From Pelotalea chapellei (GTDB taxonomy: Bacteria; Desulfobacterota; Desulfuromonadia; Geobacterales; Pseudopelobacteraceae): a stretch of DNA of 64,000 nucleotides. The notes under the pieces are model-generated. The model was given only the letters and a program-made list of their open reading frames with translations. It was not told where the DNA came from and ran no database searches. Position numbers and translations under genes: made by a program. Positions 35,903 through 43,812 of this stretch are shown piece by piece. The DNA lies in the NCBI RefSeq assembly GCF_018531195.1, contig NZ_JAHDYS010000004.1, forward strand, positions 186,001 through 250,000. The letters are read 5' to 3'. Numbering within the stretch: the first letter of the stretch is position 1; every line of letters begins with the position of its first letter.

Positions 35903-36751
35903 TCAAAACTCCATCGGCATAGCCTTGACCTGAGCAGCGGTAAACACCGGCCCATCCTTGCAGACATATACATTACCCACGTTGCAGCGGCCGCACTTGC
36001 CAAGGCCGCATTTCATCCTGTTTTCCAGGGTGGTGTAGACCTGATCGTCGCCGAAGCAGAGCTTTTCCAGTACCGGCAGGGTGAACTTGATCATCACCGG
36101 CGGACCGCAGACCAGGGCAATGGTGTTGTCGGCTGAGGGGGCTGTCTCTGCCAGAATGGTCGGCACGAATCCTACCTGGCCGTCCCAGTCAGGTCCGTTT
36201 CCTCCCGGATCAACGGTCTTGACCAGCCGCACATCACCTCTTTGTTCCCATTCTTGCAGCTCCCGTTTGTAGACCAGATCGGCTTGAGTCCGTGCTCCGT
36301 AGACAATGGTGATCTCGCCGAACTTGTCCCGCAAGTCGAGACAGTTCCAGATCAGGGTTCTCAAGGGGGGCAGGGCTATGCCTCCAGCCACGAAGACCAG
36401 GTTCTTGCCGAATAATTCTTCGATGGGATAGGAATTGCCGTAGGGCCCGCGTACGCCCATGGTGTCACCTGGTTCCAGGCGGCGCAGTTCTTCGGTCACC
36501 CGTCCCACGGAGCGGAAGCAGCATTCGATGTATCCTTTGCGTGTCGGCGAGGAGGCAATGCAGAAGGTGGATTCGCCTGCTCCAAAGGCGGAGTATTCGG
36601 CAAACTGGCCGGCCCGGAAGCTGAAGTTTTCCCTGACCTGCTCGTCCTGAAAGACCAGCCTGAGGGTACGCACATCCGGGGTTTCGTCGATGACTTCTTC
36701 AACAGTAGCCAGATACGGGAGGTAGATGTTTTTGTTGGTATTTTCACACAT
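35903..36751 (-). CDS. flxA: FAD/NAD(P)-binding oxidoreductase FlxA-like
   Basis: A 282-residue ferredoxin-reductase-type flavoprotein with an FAD domain, an NAD(P)-binding domain (FVAGGIALPPLRTLI, YGARTQADLVYK) and a C-terminal [2Fe-2S] cysteine set (CGLGKCGRCNVGNVYVC) like PyrK-type subunits. In the FlxABCD-HdrABC complex of sulfate reducers this subunit exchanges electrons with NAD(H). It is the last gene of the seven-gene leftward operon and is separated from flxB by an inverted repeat. Confidence 0.85.
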   Translation of the reverse strand: MCENTNKNIYLPYLATVEEVIDETPDVRTLRLVFQDEQVRENFSFRAGQFAEYSAFGAGESTFCIASSPTRKGYIECCFRSVGRVTEELRRLEPGDTMGVRGPYGNSYPIEELFGKNLVFVAGGIALPPLRTLIWNCLDLRDKFGEITIVYGARTQADLVYKRELQEWEQRGDVRLVKTVDPGGNGPDWDGQVGFVPTILAETAPSADNTIALVCGPPVMIKFTLPVLEKLCFGDDQVYTTLENRMKCGLGKCGRCNVGNVYVCKDGPVFTAAQVKAMPMEF

Positions 36752-36756
36752 ATATA

Positions 36757-36867
36757 AACCTCAGGTTGAGGTTGAGGTTGAGATTAAGGTTTAGGGGGTT
36801 CCTCAAACTTAATCTCAATCTCAACCTTTCTTTTTAAGAGTTTTCCTCAACCTTAACCTTAACCTCG
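36757..36867 (-). repeat. GGTTGAGGTT/AACCTTAACC inverted repeat between flxB and flxA
   Basis: GGTTGAGGTTGAGATTAAGG-type sequence (from 36757) is repeated in inverse orientation as CCTTAATC/CTCAATCTCAACC, and again as CCTCAACCTTAACCTTAACC (36845-36864). The last part runs into flxB, where it encodes the C-terminal KIEVKVKVEE segment. This is a short-unit degenerate repeat, not a CRISPR. Confidence 0.7.
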
Positions 36868-37868
36868 ATCTTGTCGATATCCTGCAGGATATCGGCAATA
36901 TCGATCCCCACCGGGCAGAGACGAATACATCTGCCGCAGCCGGTGCAGAGGGTCTGGCCGAATTTGTCGTCATAGTATTTGAACTTGTGCATGATGCGGT
37001 TTCTGTAGCGTTTGGGCTGCTGGTCGCGGGGGTTGTGCCCCGAGGCGTGGTGGGTGAATTTCCAGAAGCCGCAGGCATCCCAGTTCTTTCTGCGCTTGCC
37101 CTGCTTTTCGGTGCCTTCGTCGACGATATCGAAACAGTGGCAGGCAGGACAAACAAAGGCGCATGCGCCGCAACCGACGCAGCGGGTGGCGATGGAGTCC
37201 CAGGCCGGGTCTTCGAAGTGCTCGTCAAGCCAGGCTTTGACCTTCTTCAGATCGAATTTCCCGGTCTGCGGTTCGGCCAAGGGAAGCGGTTTGTAACCGT
37301 TCGGTTCTGCGAAGAGCTCTTTGTTGTTGGCGACCAGCGCTTCACCTTTTTCGCTCTGGGTTTCGCAGGCATACCCTCCCCCTTCCAGGGGAGTCAGGAA
37401 CAGGTCGGCTCCTTTGGGATCAGCCGGCGTAAGTCCTACGGCGGTGCAGAAGCAGGCATCATCCGCCTGGGTACAGGCCAGGCCGATGATGGTGGTCTTC
37501 TTTCTGCGCTCCAGGAAGAACTCATCCTTGTAGTCCCAGGAGAAGACCGCATCCAGCACCGGAATGGCGGCAGCGTCGCAGGGACGTACCCCGACCAGCA
37601 CGGTTTCCAGAAAGCGGGTTGGATCGATGTCCTGCAGTTCGATCTTCTGTCCTTCTTTCTGGTAGGTCATGATGTCTTCGCAGAGCGGAAAGAAGGCTTC
37701 CTTGCCGGATCTGCGCGGCAACTGGTCGATGACCATGTCTGCGGCATTGGCGAGCGGTTCGTAGAGCACGGTGCCGGCGTTGGTGCGCGGAGCCACGACT
37801 CGTTTCCCCTGGGAGATCAGACTGTCCAGCAGGGCATTAAAGTTTTGTTGGGAGATGTAGTTTTGCAT
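36834..37868 (-). CDS. flxB: 4Fe-4S dicluster subunit FlxB-like
   Basis: A 344-residue iron-sulfur protein of the anaerobic sulfite reductase A / hydrogenase-beta type. Two ferredoxin-like motifs lie in the C-terminal half: CVGCGACAFVCPACHC and CTGCGRCIRLCPVGID. In Flx complexes this subunit carries electrons from the flavin subunit toward HdrA. The start at 37868 follows AAAAGG; an upstream in-frame start at 37907 lies in a repeat arm and is rejected. The last dozen residues are encoded by the GGTTGAGG-type repeat, so the natural C-terminus has been extended or replaced. Confidence 0.8.
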   Translation of the reverse strand: MQNYISQQNFNALLDSLISQGKRVVAPRTNAGTVLYEPLANAADMVIDQLPRRSGKEAFFPLCEDIMTYQKEGQKIELQDIDPTRFLETVLVGVRPCDAAAIPVLDAVFSWDYKDEFFLERRKKTTIIGLACTQADDACFCTAVGLTPADPKGADLFLTPLEGGGYACETQSEKGEALVANNKELFAEPNGYKPLPLAEPQTGKFDLKKVKAWLDEHFEDPAWDSIATRCVGCGACAFVCPACHCFDIVDEGTEKQGKRRKNWDACGFWKFTHHASGHNPRDQQPKRYRNRIMHKFKYYDDKFGQTLCTGCGRCIRLCPVGIDIADILQDIDKIEVKVKVEENS

Positions 37869-37884
37869 TCGACAACCTTTTCTC

Positions 37885-37999
37885 ACCACAAAGGCACGAA
37901 GACACAAAGAAAAACAAAAAGCTTTTGGTGTTAAATCATTAAAAAGATTTTCATTGTTTCAGTCCTGCTGTTCTTTGTGCCTTTGTGTCTTTGTGGTTT
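37885..37999 (-). repeat. CACAAAGRCACAAAG inverted repeat between flxC and flxB
   Basis: The arm at 37885-37911 (ACCACAAAGGCACGAAGACA and on) is inverted at 37971-37999 with a few mismatches, around about 60 bp of AT-rich sequence. The arms belong to the same family as the perfect ends of the GxxExxY cassette at 41720-42174, but no gene lies inside. Confidence 0.75.
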
Positions 38000-38007
38000 A
38001 ACAACAA

Positions 38008-38931
38008 TCATTTTATGAAGCTCTGGTCATCCTTGTCGGTGAAGCTGTTCAGCGGTCCTTTTTCCTGCACTTCGAAACCGGCTTCGTGTTCAAACAGTTC
38101 TTTGAGCTCTTTGGCCATCTTGCGGTTCAAGAGATTAAGGGGAATGTCCATGGGGCAGACCCGTTCGCATTCGGCGCAGCCGGCGCATCTGCCGGCCAGG
38201 TGCATGGCACGCACGATGTGCCAGGCGAAGTTGCCTGCCGGACGGGGGGTGGTTTCGACCATCTGGGGTTTGTTGCGGTCACACAGGCACTGTTCACAGA
38301 AGCAGAAAGGGCAGACCTGGCGGCAGGCGTAGCATTTGATGCATTTGGAGAACTGCTCTTTCCAGTAGGCCCAGCGCTCTTGTGGAGTCAGGGCTTCCAG
38401 GCGGGCGATTTCTGCGGCATATTTCTTCTCCAGCCCCTGATTGACCGGTACCTGGACGGCAGGCACAAAGTCGCACTCCGGAGGCATGCGCTCGTTGCAC
38501 TCGGTGCATTTGGGGGCAATGCTGTCACTGGTCAACTCTGTATCCGGCTGAATGGTAGAGCCGAGTACTCCGGCGCAGGGGACGCCGATCAGGTACAGGT
38601 TCTCCCGTTTCAGCTGCGACTCACCCATCAGTCCCGCCAGCGCTTTCAGGTCGCACCCTTTGACGACGATGCCGATCTTGCCGGTTTTGGGAATCTCTTT
38701 TTTGGCTTTGGTCAGGTACACGGCCAGGTTGTTGACGCAGGCTGGTGTGAAGATAAGTTTTTGGGCATCGTCAGGTTGGCTGATGACGATCGGCTGGGCA
38801 GAACCTTTGCGGCGGGCGGCGGCGTAGCCGACGATGGCAGTGACCTGGCCTTCGGAGAGGATGCGTTTGGCTTCGCCTTGGATGGCTGCGGTGACAGCGG
38901 CGTAGATGGATGTATCGATTGGTTGGGTCAT
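38008..38931 (-). CDS. flxC: 4Fe-4S dicluster subunit FlxC-like (FrhB-related)
   Basis: A 307-residue iron-sulfur protein. The N-terminal half resembles the F420-hydrogenase beta (FrhB) fold. The C-terminal half has Cys-rich motifs CIKCYACRQVCPFCFCEQC and CAGCAECERVCPMD, enough for two to three [4Fe-4S] clusters; further cysteines (CTECNERMPPEC) lie near 143-155. It acts as an electron wire in the Flx-Hdr complex. Inverted repeats fill the gaps on both sides. Confidence 0.8.
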   Translation of the reverse strand: MTQPIDTSIYAAVTAAIQGEAKRILSEGQVTAIVGYAAARRKGSAQPIVISQPDDAQKLIFTPACVNNLAVYLTKAKKEIPKTGKIGIVVKGCDLKALAGLMGESQLKRENLYLIGVPCAGVLGSTIQPDTELTSDSIAPKCTECNERMPPECDFVPAVQVPVNQGLEKKYAAEIARLEALTPQERWAYWKEQFSKCIKCYACRQVCPFCFCEQCLCDRNKPQMVETTPRPAGNFAWHIVRAMHLAGRCAGCAECERVCPMDIPLNLLNRKMAKELKELFEHEAGFEVQEKGPLNSFTDKDDQSFIK

Positions 38932-38975
38932 TTCAGAACCTTTAGCTGCACAGAATCATTAAAAACTGAAAGGCG

Positions 38976-39123
38976 GTCTCGCGCAAAGCCGCAAAGACGC
39001 AAAGAAGTGCAAAGACAAAATCTGAACCCCTAGTAATCGGGGTAAAACAAAATCATTTATGCCGTTTATTGCTGTTGATCAGATTTTCAGCCTTTCTTTG
39101 CGGGCTTTGCGCCTTTGCGAGAG
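38976..39123 (-). repeat. GCAAAGCCGCAAAGACGC inverted repeat between flxD and flxC
   Basis: The arm TCTCGCGCAAAGCCGCAAAG (from 38977) is mirrored by the complement at 39093-39123. Inside is a second inverted pair, AAAATCTGA (39017-39025) and TCAGATTTT (39079-39087), around a CCCC/GGGG hairpin. A single related arm is found at 21252-21280. Confidence 0.75.
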
Positions 39124-39145
39124 GCAAGCTTTTGTTGTTTTGCAT

Positions 39146-39646
39146 TTAAATCTGCTCGTACGCTTCCTTCAATTCCGGTGTGTCGATCGCACCGGACCAC
39201 TGTTCTTCCAGGGCCAGTTCCTTGAATTCCACCATCGGCCCCATGCTCCGCACCTTTTCGGTGAGTTCGGTGACGACTTCCACCCATTTGCCCCCTTCGG
39301 CTGCTGAAACCCAGGAAAACTGCAGGCGGTTAAGGTCAACGCCTACGAATTCGAGCAGTTTCCTGAAAGCGGCGAAACGTCGTCTGGCGTGGAAGTTGCC
39401 GGCGATGTAGTGGCAGTCGCCGGGATGGCACCCGGAGACGAGCACGCCGTCGGCACCTTGCTGGAAGGCTTTGAGGATGAAGACCGGGTCGATACGGCCG
39501 GTGCAGGGAAACTTGAGCACCCGCACGTTGGGGGGGTACTGCATGCGTGATGTTCCGGCCAGATCAGCCCCGGCATAGGTGCACCAGGTGCAGACAAAGG
39601 CGATTATTTTGGGTTCGAAGTCGTGTTTTGGTTTTTCAGGGTGCAT
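39146..39646 (-). CDS. flxD: MvhD/FlxD-like hydrogenase iron-sulfur subunit
   Basis: A 166-residue protein of the MvhD family. It carries the conserved cysteines CTWCTY (19-24), FPCTGRID and SGCHPGDCHY that bind a [2Fe-2S] cluster. It docks on HdrA and passes electrons from the Flx (or Mvh) module to the bifurcating flavin. The order hdrA-flxD matches known Flx-Hdr and Mvh-Hdr operons. A perfect GATCGGACC-type palindrome lies between it and hdrA. Confidence 0.88.
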   Translation of the reverse strand: MHPEKPKHDFEPKIIAFVCTWCTYAGADLAGTSRMQYPPNVRVLKFPCTGRIDPVFILKAFQQGADGVLVSGCHPGDCHYIAGNFHARRRFAAFRKLLEFVGVDLNRLQFSWVSAAEGGKWVEVVTELTEKVRSMGPMVEFKELALEEQWSGAIDTPELKEAYEQI

Positions 39647-39657
39647 TGAATTTCCTT

Positions 39658-39697
39658 GATCGGACCGATCCGTCGGATCCGACCGATCGGTCCGATC
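39658..39697 (-). repeat. GATCGGTCCGATC palindromic repeat between hdrA and flxD
   Basis: GATCGGACCGATC (39658-39670) and its exact complement (39685-39697) flank CGTCGGATCCGACC, itself nearly palindromic. The same GATCCGTCGGATCGGTC units form another palindrome at 43089-43126 between hdrC and hdrB. Confidence 0.8.
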
Positions 39698-39703
39698 TTG
39701 TTT

Positions 39704-41701
39704 TTATAATGCCTCTATCATTGCAACTATCTGCTCATCAGTATACCCATCCAATTCAACACTCTTCGAGGGACAGGTGGCCTGGCAGGTGCCGCAGCCT
39801 CCGCAGACGCCGGGGTTGACGTAGGCTACGACTTTGATCAGGTTGCCCTGGCGGTCTCTGATTTCCTTTTCTTCTACTGCTCCGTAGGCACAGACTTTTT
39901 TGCAGGCAAAGCAGCCGACGCAGCCTCCTTCCTTGACTCTTGCGACGATCGGTTCCCGCTCGAGTTTGTCTTTGGCAAAGAGGGTCATGACTTTGGCGGC
40001 GGCGGCACTCGCTTGGGAGACGGCGTCGGGGATGTCTTTGGGACCCTGGCAGGCGCCGGCCAGGTAGATACCGGCGGTGGCGCATTCTACGGGGCGCAGC
40101 TTGGCGTGGGCTTCGGAGTAGAAGTTATATTTGTCGTAGGAGATGCCCAGTTTCTGGGCCAGGCTGTCGGCACCTTTCTGGGGCTGGACGGCGGTGGCGA
40201 GGACGACCATGTCGGCTTCGATTTCAACCTGGACGCCGACGGCGATGTCGCTGCCCATGACGACGATCTTGTCACCCTTCTGGTAGAGGCGCGAGACCAT
40301 ACCCCGGATGTAGACCGCTTCTTCCTCTTCGATGGATCTGCGCCAGAATTCATCGTAGTTTTTGCCCGGTGTCCTGGCATCCATGAAGAAGACGTAGGCT
40401 TGTCCGTCGTGGACTTTGTGATGGTAGAGCATGGTGTGTTTGGCGGTGTACATGCAGCAGACTTTGGAGCAGTAGGAGATGCCTTTTTCTCTGGCTCTGG
40501 AGCCGATGCATTGAATGAAGACGATCTGCTTGGGTTCTTTGCCGTCGGAGGGGCGCAGGATTTTGCCGCCGGTGGGGCCTGATGCGGAGGCGAGGCGCTC
40601 GAAGGTCATGCCGTCGATGACGTCCGGGATTTTGCCGTGGCCGAATTCGCCGTAGCCTTTGATGGCGGAGCCTTTCGGTTTTTCGTCGATGGTGTAAAGG
40701 TCAAAGCCGGTGGCTACGACGATGGCGCCGACAGGTTCGACGACGAGGGTGTCTTCCTGTTCATAGTCAATGGCGCCGGGGCCGCAGACTTTCTGGCACA
40801 GGCCGCATTTGCCGGTTTTGAATTTGGTGCAGTTGGCCCGGTCGATGACCGGGGTGTTGGGCACGGCCTGGGGAAAGGGGACGTAGATGGCCGGACGCAT
40901 TCCCAGGTTGCAGTCGAATTTGTTGGGAATCTTCTTGATCGGGCATTTTTCCATGCAGACGCCGCAGCCGGTGCATTTGTCTTCATCAACGGAGCGGGCT
41001 TTTCTGCGGATGGTGACCTGGAAGTTGCCGATGTACCCTTCGACCAGTTCGACTTCGGACCAGGTGTAGAGGGTGATCTTGGGATGGTTGGCAACGTCGA
41101 CCATTTTGGGGGTCATGATGCACTGGGAGCAGTCGAGCGTCGGGAAGGTTTCGGAGAGCTGGGCCATGTGGCCGCCGATGGATGGTTCCCGCTCGACGAG
41201 GATGACTTCATGGCCGCAGTCGGCGATGTCGAGGGCGGCCTGGATGCCGGCGATGCCGCCGCCGATGACGAGTGATCTTTTGGTGACCGGTACGGTGATG
41301 GTGGGCAGGACGCGGTTCTTCTTGACCCGCTCGACCATCATGCCGACGATTTCGATGGCTTTGGCGGTGGCCTCTTCTTTATCTTCGTGGACCCAGGAGC
41401 AGTGCTCGCGGATGTTGGCCATTTCGCACAGAAAGGGATTCAGGCCGGCGGCTTCGACGGCTTTGCGGAAGGTCCGTTCGTGCATGCGGGGAGAGCAGGC
41501 GGCGACGACGATGTGGGAGAGTTTCTGCTCCTGGATGGCTTTCTTGAGCAGGTTCTGGCCCGGATCGGAGCACATGTATTTGTAGTCGGTGGAGAAGGCT
41601 ACGCCGGGAAGTTTGCCGACCTGGGCAGCGACCCGTTCGACGTCGACGGTCCGGGATATGTTTTCGCCGCAATGGCAGATGAATACGCCTATTCGTGACA
41701 T
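39704..41701 (-). CDS. hdrA: Heterodisulfide reductase subunit A
   Basis: A 665-residue HdrA with an FAD-binding GGGIAGIQAALDIA motif near 150. An inserted ferredoxin-type motif CTGCGVCMEKCP and further cysteines (CTKFKTGKCGLCQKVCG) follow, and two C-terminal ferredoxin motifs complete it: CVGCFACKKVC and CGGCGTCQATCP. HdrA carries the bifurcating flavin that splits electrons between a low-potential ferredoxin and HdrBC. It holds Cys, not Sec, at the positions inspected (YMCSD, ACSPRMHER). It lies centrally in the hdrCBA-flxDCBA operon; the gap before it is occupied by a GxxExxY cassette. Confidence 0.92.
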   Translation of the reverse strand: MSRIGVFICHCGENISRTVDVERVAAQVGKLPGVAFSTDYKYMCSDPGQNLLKKAIQEQKLSHIVVAACSPRMHERTFRKAVEAAGLNPFLCEMANIREHCSWVHEDKEEATAKAIEIVGMMVERVKKNRVLPTITVPVTKRSLVIGGGIAGIQAALDIADCGHEVILVEREPSIGGHMAQLSETFPTLDCSQCIMTPKMVDVANHPKITLYTWSEVELVEGYIGNFQVTIRRKARSVDEDKCTGCGVCMEKCPIKKIPNKFDCNLGMRPAIYVPFPQAVPNTPVIDRANCTKFKTGKCGLCQKVCGPGAIDYEQEDTLVVEPVGAIVVATGFDLYTIDEKPKGSAIKGYGEFGHGKIPDVIDGMTFERLASASGPTGGKILRPSDGKEPKQIVFIQCIGSRAREKGISYCSKVCCMYTAKHTMLYHHKVHDGQAYVFFMDARTPGKNYDEFWRRSIEEEEAVYIRGMVSRLYQKGDKIVVMGSDIAVGVQVEIEADMVVLATAVQPQKGADSLAQKLGISYDKYNFYSEAHAKLRPVECATAGIYLAGACQGPKDIPDAVSQASAAAAKVMTLFAKDKLEREPIVARVKEGGCVGCFACKKVCAYGAVEEKEIRDRQGNLIKVVAYVNPGVCGGCGTCQATCPSKSVELDGYTDEQIVAMIEAL

Positions 41702-41719
41702 TTAAACCTCGTAAAATTG

Positions 41720-42174
41720 TTCACCACAAAGCCACAAAGGACACTAAGGTTCACAAAGTCTGACCATTGACTATGCGTTTGATCCCGTCTTTAAGAAGAG
41801 GGACATTAAAGTTAATCACAAGACCCAGCCAAAGTTTCGTAAGCTTTAAATAAGTTAGCAATTGAGATTCGTGAATCGGTTCAATTGCTGACACTGATTT
41901 CAGTTCAAGGATAATGCAGTCTTCAATGATGAGATCGAGACGATATGCTGAGTCGATCTTTATTCCCTTGTATTCGATGGGCAGCATTACTTGCCGTTTT
42001 ACCTTGATTCCTCTGAGCTCCAGTTCCCTTGACATGCATTCTTCATATGCGGATTCGAGCAGACCTGGGCCAAGCAGGCGATGAACCTCGATAGCAGCCC
42101 CGATAATCTTGTTTGAGAGAAAATCAATTTCTTCCTTTGCGCTCACTTCGTGTCCTTTGTGGCTTTGTGGTGAA
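41720..42174 (-). mobile_element. GxxExxY cassette with perfect 25-bp inverted repeats, between hdrB and hdrA
   Basis: The ends 41720-41744 and 42150-42174 are exact 25-bp inverted repeats beginning TTCACCACAAAGCCACAAAG. The interior is one GxxExxY gene with little spare sequence. The cassette ends four bases from the hdrB stop. Its repeats differ from those of the cassette at 8950-9442 but belong to the family of the gene-less repeat at 37885-37999. Confidence 0.75.
41751..42146 (-). CDS. GxxExxY protein (PD-(D/E)XK nuclease-like fold)
   Basis: A 131-residue protein with the signature G28-L-L-E31-S-A-Y34 and the nuclease-like pattern D71...E81-L-K83. It is a divergent homologue of the protein encoded at 9026-9460. 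The start is GTG at 42146; the only RBS, AAAGGA, is supplied by the inverted-repeat arm itself (CACAAAGGACAC). The gene reads in the same direction as the surrounding hdr operon. Function unknown; a role in maintaining or moving the flanking repeats is a guess from architecture. Confidence 0.82.
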   Translation of the reverse strand: MSAKEEIDFLSNKIIGAAIEVHRLLGPGLLESAYEECMSRELELRGIKVKRQVMLPIEYKGIKIDSAYRLDLIIEDCIILELKSVSAIEPIHESQLLTYLKLTKLWLGLVINFNVPLLKDGIKRIVNGQTL

Positions 42175-42177
42175 GCT

Positions 42178-43065
42178 TTACAGCAAATGTTTTTCTTTCA
42201 ACAGCGGCAGGGGGTTGACGATCAATGCGTCCAGGCCCAGTTGGTCGGCGGACAGGCCTGCAGCCAGGCCGACCAGCTGGGTGAGGTAGAAGACCGGCAT
42301 GTTGTAAGTGGTCTTGTAGACCCCTTCGATTTCTTTTTGCCGGATGTCCAGGTTGCCGTGGCACAGGGGGCAGCCGACCATGACGCAGTCGGCGCCGGCC
42401 GCTTTGGCCGATTCGAGGATGGCGTTGGTCAGCTGGATGACGACTCCGGGGCGCGAGAGGGTGAAGTTGGCTCCGCAGCACTCCATGCGGTGGCTCCAGG
42501 CAACGGTTTCGGCACCGACCGCTCCCAGCACATCTTCCATTATGGTGGGCGCTTCGATACAGTCCAGATTGGGCACATCGGGTGGACGGGTCAGCAGGCA
42601 GCCGTAGTAGCAGGCGACCTTGAGGCCTGAGAGCGGTTTCTTGACCGAGGCGGCCAGTCGCTCGAGACCCAGATCGCGGGCCAGGATTTCCAGCAGGTGC
42701 TTGACTTTGCCATCCAGTTTGACAGGTGCGTCGATGGCTGTTTCGACCTGTTTGCGCTTGGTGCTGTTTTCTTCAAGGGTGTGCTGGGTGAACTTAAGCC
42801 GTGAGAAGCAGGCGGCGCAGGCGACAGCCAGATCACCTTCGACCTGTTCGGCCAGTTCCAGGTTCTTGGCGCACAGGGAGAGGGACAACAGTTCGTCAAC
42901 GTTGTGGGCCGGTGTGGCGCCGCAGCAGAACCAGTCCGGCACTTCGGTGAGGCCGATGCCGAGCGCTTTGAACAGTTTGCGGGTGGAAAGGTCGTATTCG
43001 CCGGCTGAGGCATGCAGGGAACAGCCGGGATAGTAGGCGTAATCAAGAGAGTTTTTTGTCGGCAC
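42178..43065 (-). CDS. hdrB: Heterodisulfide reductase subunit B
   Basis: A 295-residue HdrB with two CCG domains: cysteine clusters around YYPGCSLHA / CCGATPAHN and the C-terminal MECCGANFTLSR with VGCPLCHGN. These bind the non-cubane [4Fe-4S] clusters that reduce disulfides. The likely start is GTG at 43065, behind GGAGAAAC; the open frame continues upstream to 43182 only by translating a palindromic repeat as FDRSDRSDGS. It pairs with HdrC and HdrA of the same operon. The natural disulfide substrate (a DsrC-like protein in sulfate reducers) is not encoded here. Confidence 0.9.
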   Translation of the reverse strand: MPTKNSLDYAYYPGCSLHASAGEYDLSTRKLFKALGIGLTEVPDWFCCGATPAHNVDELLSLSLCAKNLELAEQVEGDLAVACAACFSRLKFTQHTLEENSTKRKQVETAIDAPVKLDGKVKHLLEILARDLGLERLAASVKKPLSGLKVACYYGCLLTRPPDVPNLDCIEAPTIMEDVLGAVGAETVAWSHRMECCGANFTLSRPGVVIQLTNAILESAKAAGADCVMVGCPLCHGNLDIRQKEIEGVYKTTYNMPVFYLTQLVGLAAGLSADQLGLDALIVNPLPLLKEKHLL

Positions 43066-43088
43066 TAAGTTTCTCCGAAAGTTGTTTG

Positions 43089-43126
43089 ATCCGTCGGATC
43101 GGTCCGATCGGTCGAATCCGACGGAT
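43089..43126 (-). repeat. ATCCGTCGGAT palindromic repeat between hdrC and hdrB
   Basis: ATCCGTCGGAT (43089-43099) is inverted exactly at 43116-43126 around CGGTCCGATCGGTCGA. The units are those of the 39658-39697 palindrome. It fills most of the 73-bp gap. Confidence 0.8.
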
Positions 43127-43138
43127 AAGTATGATGTT

Positions 43139-43723
43139 TTACAACGCTTCGCCCTTCTTCCGCATCTCTTCAATCCGGGCAAAGATCTTCTCGATTTCGT
43201 TCATGTTCCTGTTCTTCTTGTGGAACATTTTCAGCTTGCCTTTGGTGATCAGCTTGGGGCCGAGCATGAGGTCTTTCAGAAACTGGCCGCTTTTTACGTT
43301 GAAGACGGCGGCGAGGCGCATTTCGTACTGGCGGCCGTAGGTGCGGATGTTCTGCAGGAACAGCTTGTTGGCCAGCTGGACGTAGCTCTCCTTGGAGGGG
43401 CCTTCGGCATCCCAGGAGAGTTTGCGCAGGGCGTCCATGATCGAGGCCAGGTGAACTTTGTTGGGACAGCGGGTGGAGCAGGTCTCGCACGAGGCGCAGT
43501 ACCAGATGGAGCGGCCGGCCAATATTCGCTGCCACTGCCCCAGTTGAAGCAAGCGCACCACACGGTTGGGTGGATGTTCCATGAAGGTGGCCATGGGGCA
43601 CCCGGCAGAACATTTACCGCACTGGAAACAGCGGCGCACAGAGGTTCCGGATAAAGCTTCAACCTTGCGAACAAAGTCAATGTCCATCGTCTCCTGGGAT
43701 ATCACCATCTTCTTCTTTTTCAC
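43139..43723 (-). CDS. hdrC: Heterodisulfide reductase subunit C
   Basis: A 194-residue iron-sulfur protein with two ferredoxin motifs, CFQCGKCSAGCP (32-43) and CASCETCSTRCP (75-86), and a basic helical C-terminus. It delivers electrons from HdrA to HdrB. It is the first gene of the leftward hdrCBA-flxDCBA operon; RBS AAAGGTGG precedes the start. Three palindromes lie upstream in the presumed promoter region. Confidence 0.9.
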   Translation of the reverse strand: MKKKKMVISQETMDIDFVRKVEALSGTSVRRCFQCGKCSAGCPMATFMEHPPNRVVRLLQLGQWQRILAGRSIWYCASCETCSTRCPNKVHLASIMDALRKLSWDAEGPSKESYVQLANKLFLQNIRTYGRQYEMRLAAVFNVKSGQFLKDLMLGPKLITKGKLKMFHKKNRNMNEIEKIFARIEEMRKKGEAL

Positions 43724-43812
43724 GGCACCACCTTTAGCGTGAATAAAATTTCATAAATAGAACGCAGTTCTTAAGCAGATCAATTAATGCACAACGCCTT
43801 ATAAAAATGCAA

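Noticed and set aside
36757-36867. Possible CRISPR or telomere-like tandem array (GGTTGA units)
   Set aside because: Units are very short, degenerate and without spacers, and both orientations occur; it is an inverted repeat in an operon spacer.
36986-37934. 315-aa open frame antisense to flxB
   Set aside because: No motif and no RBS; the sense strand encodes clear ferredoxin motifs.
40637-41275. Long open frame antisense to hdrA (212 aa)
   Set aside because: Gly/Asp/Phe-rich mirror translation of hdrA with no recognisable domain; hdrA carries all family motifs.
43066-43182. Upstream extension of hdrB
   Set aside because: The added residues come from a palindromic repeat and overlap hdrC; GTG at 43065 has a suitable RBS and starts just before the conserved YYPGCS segment.
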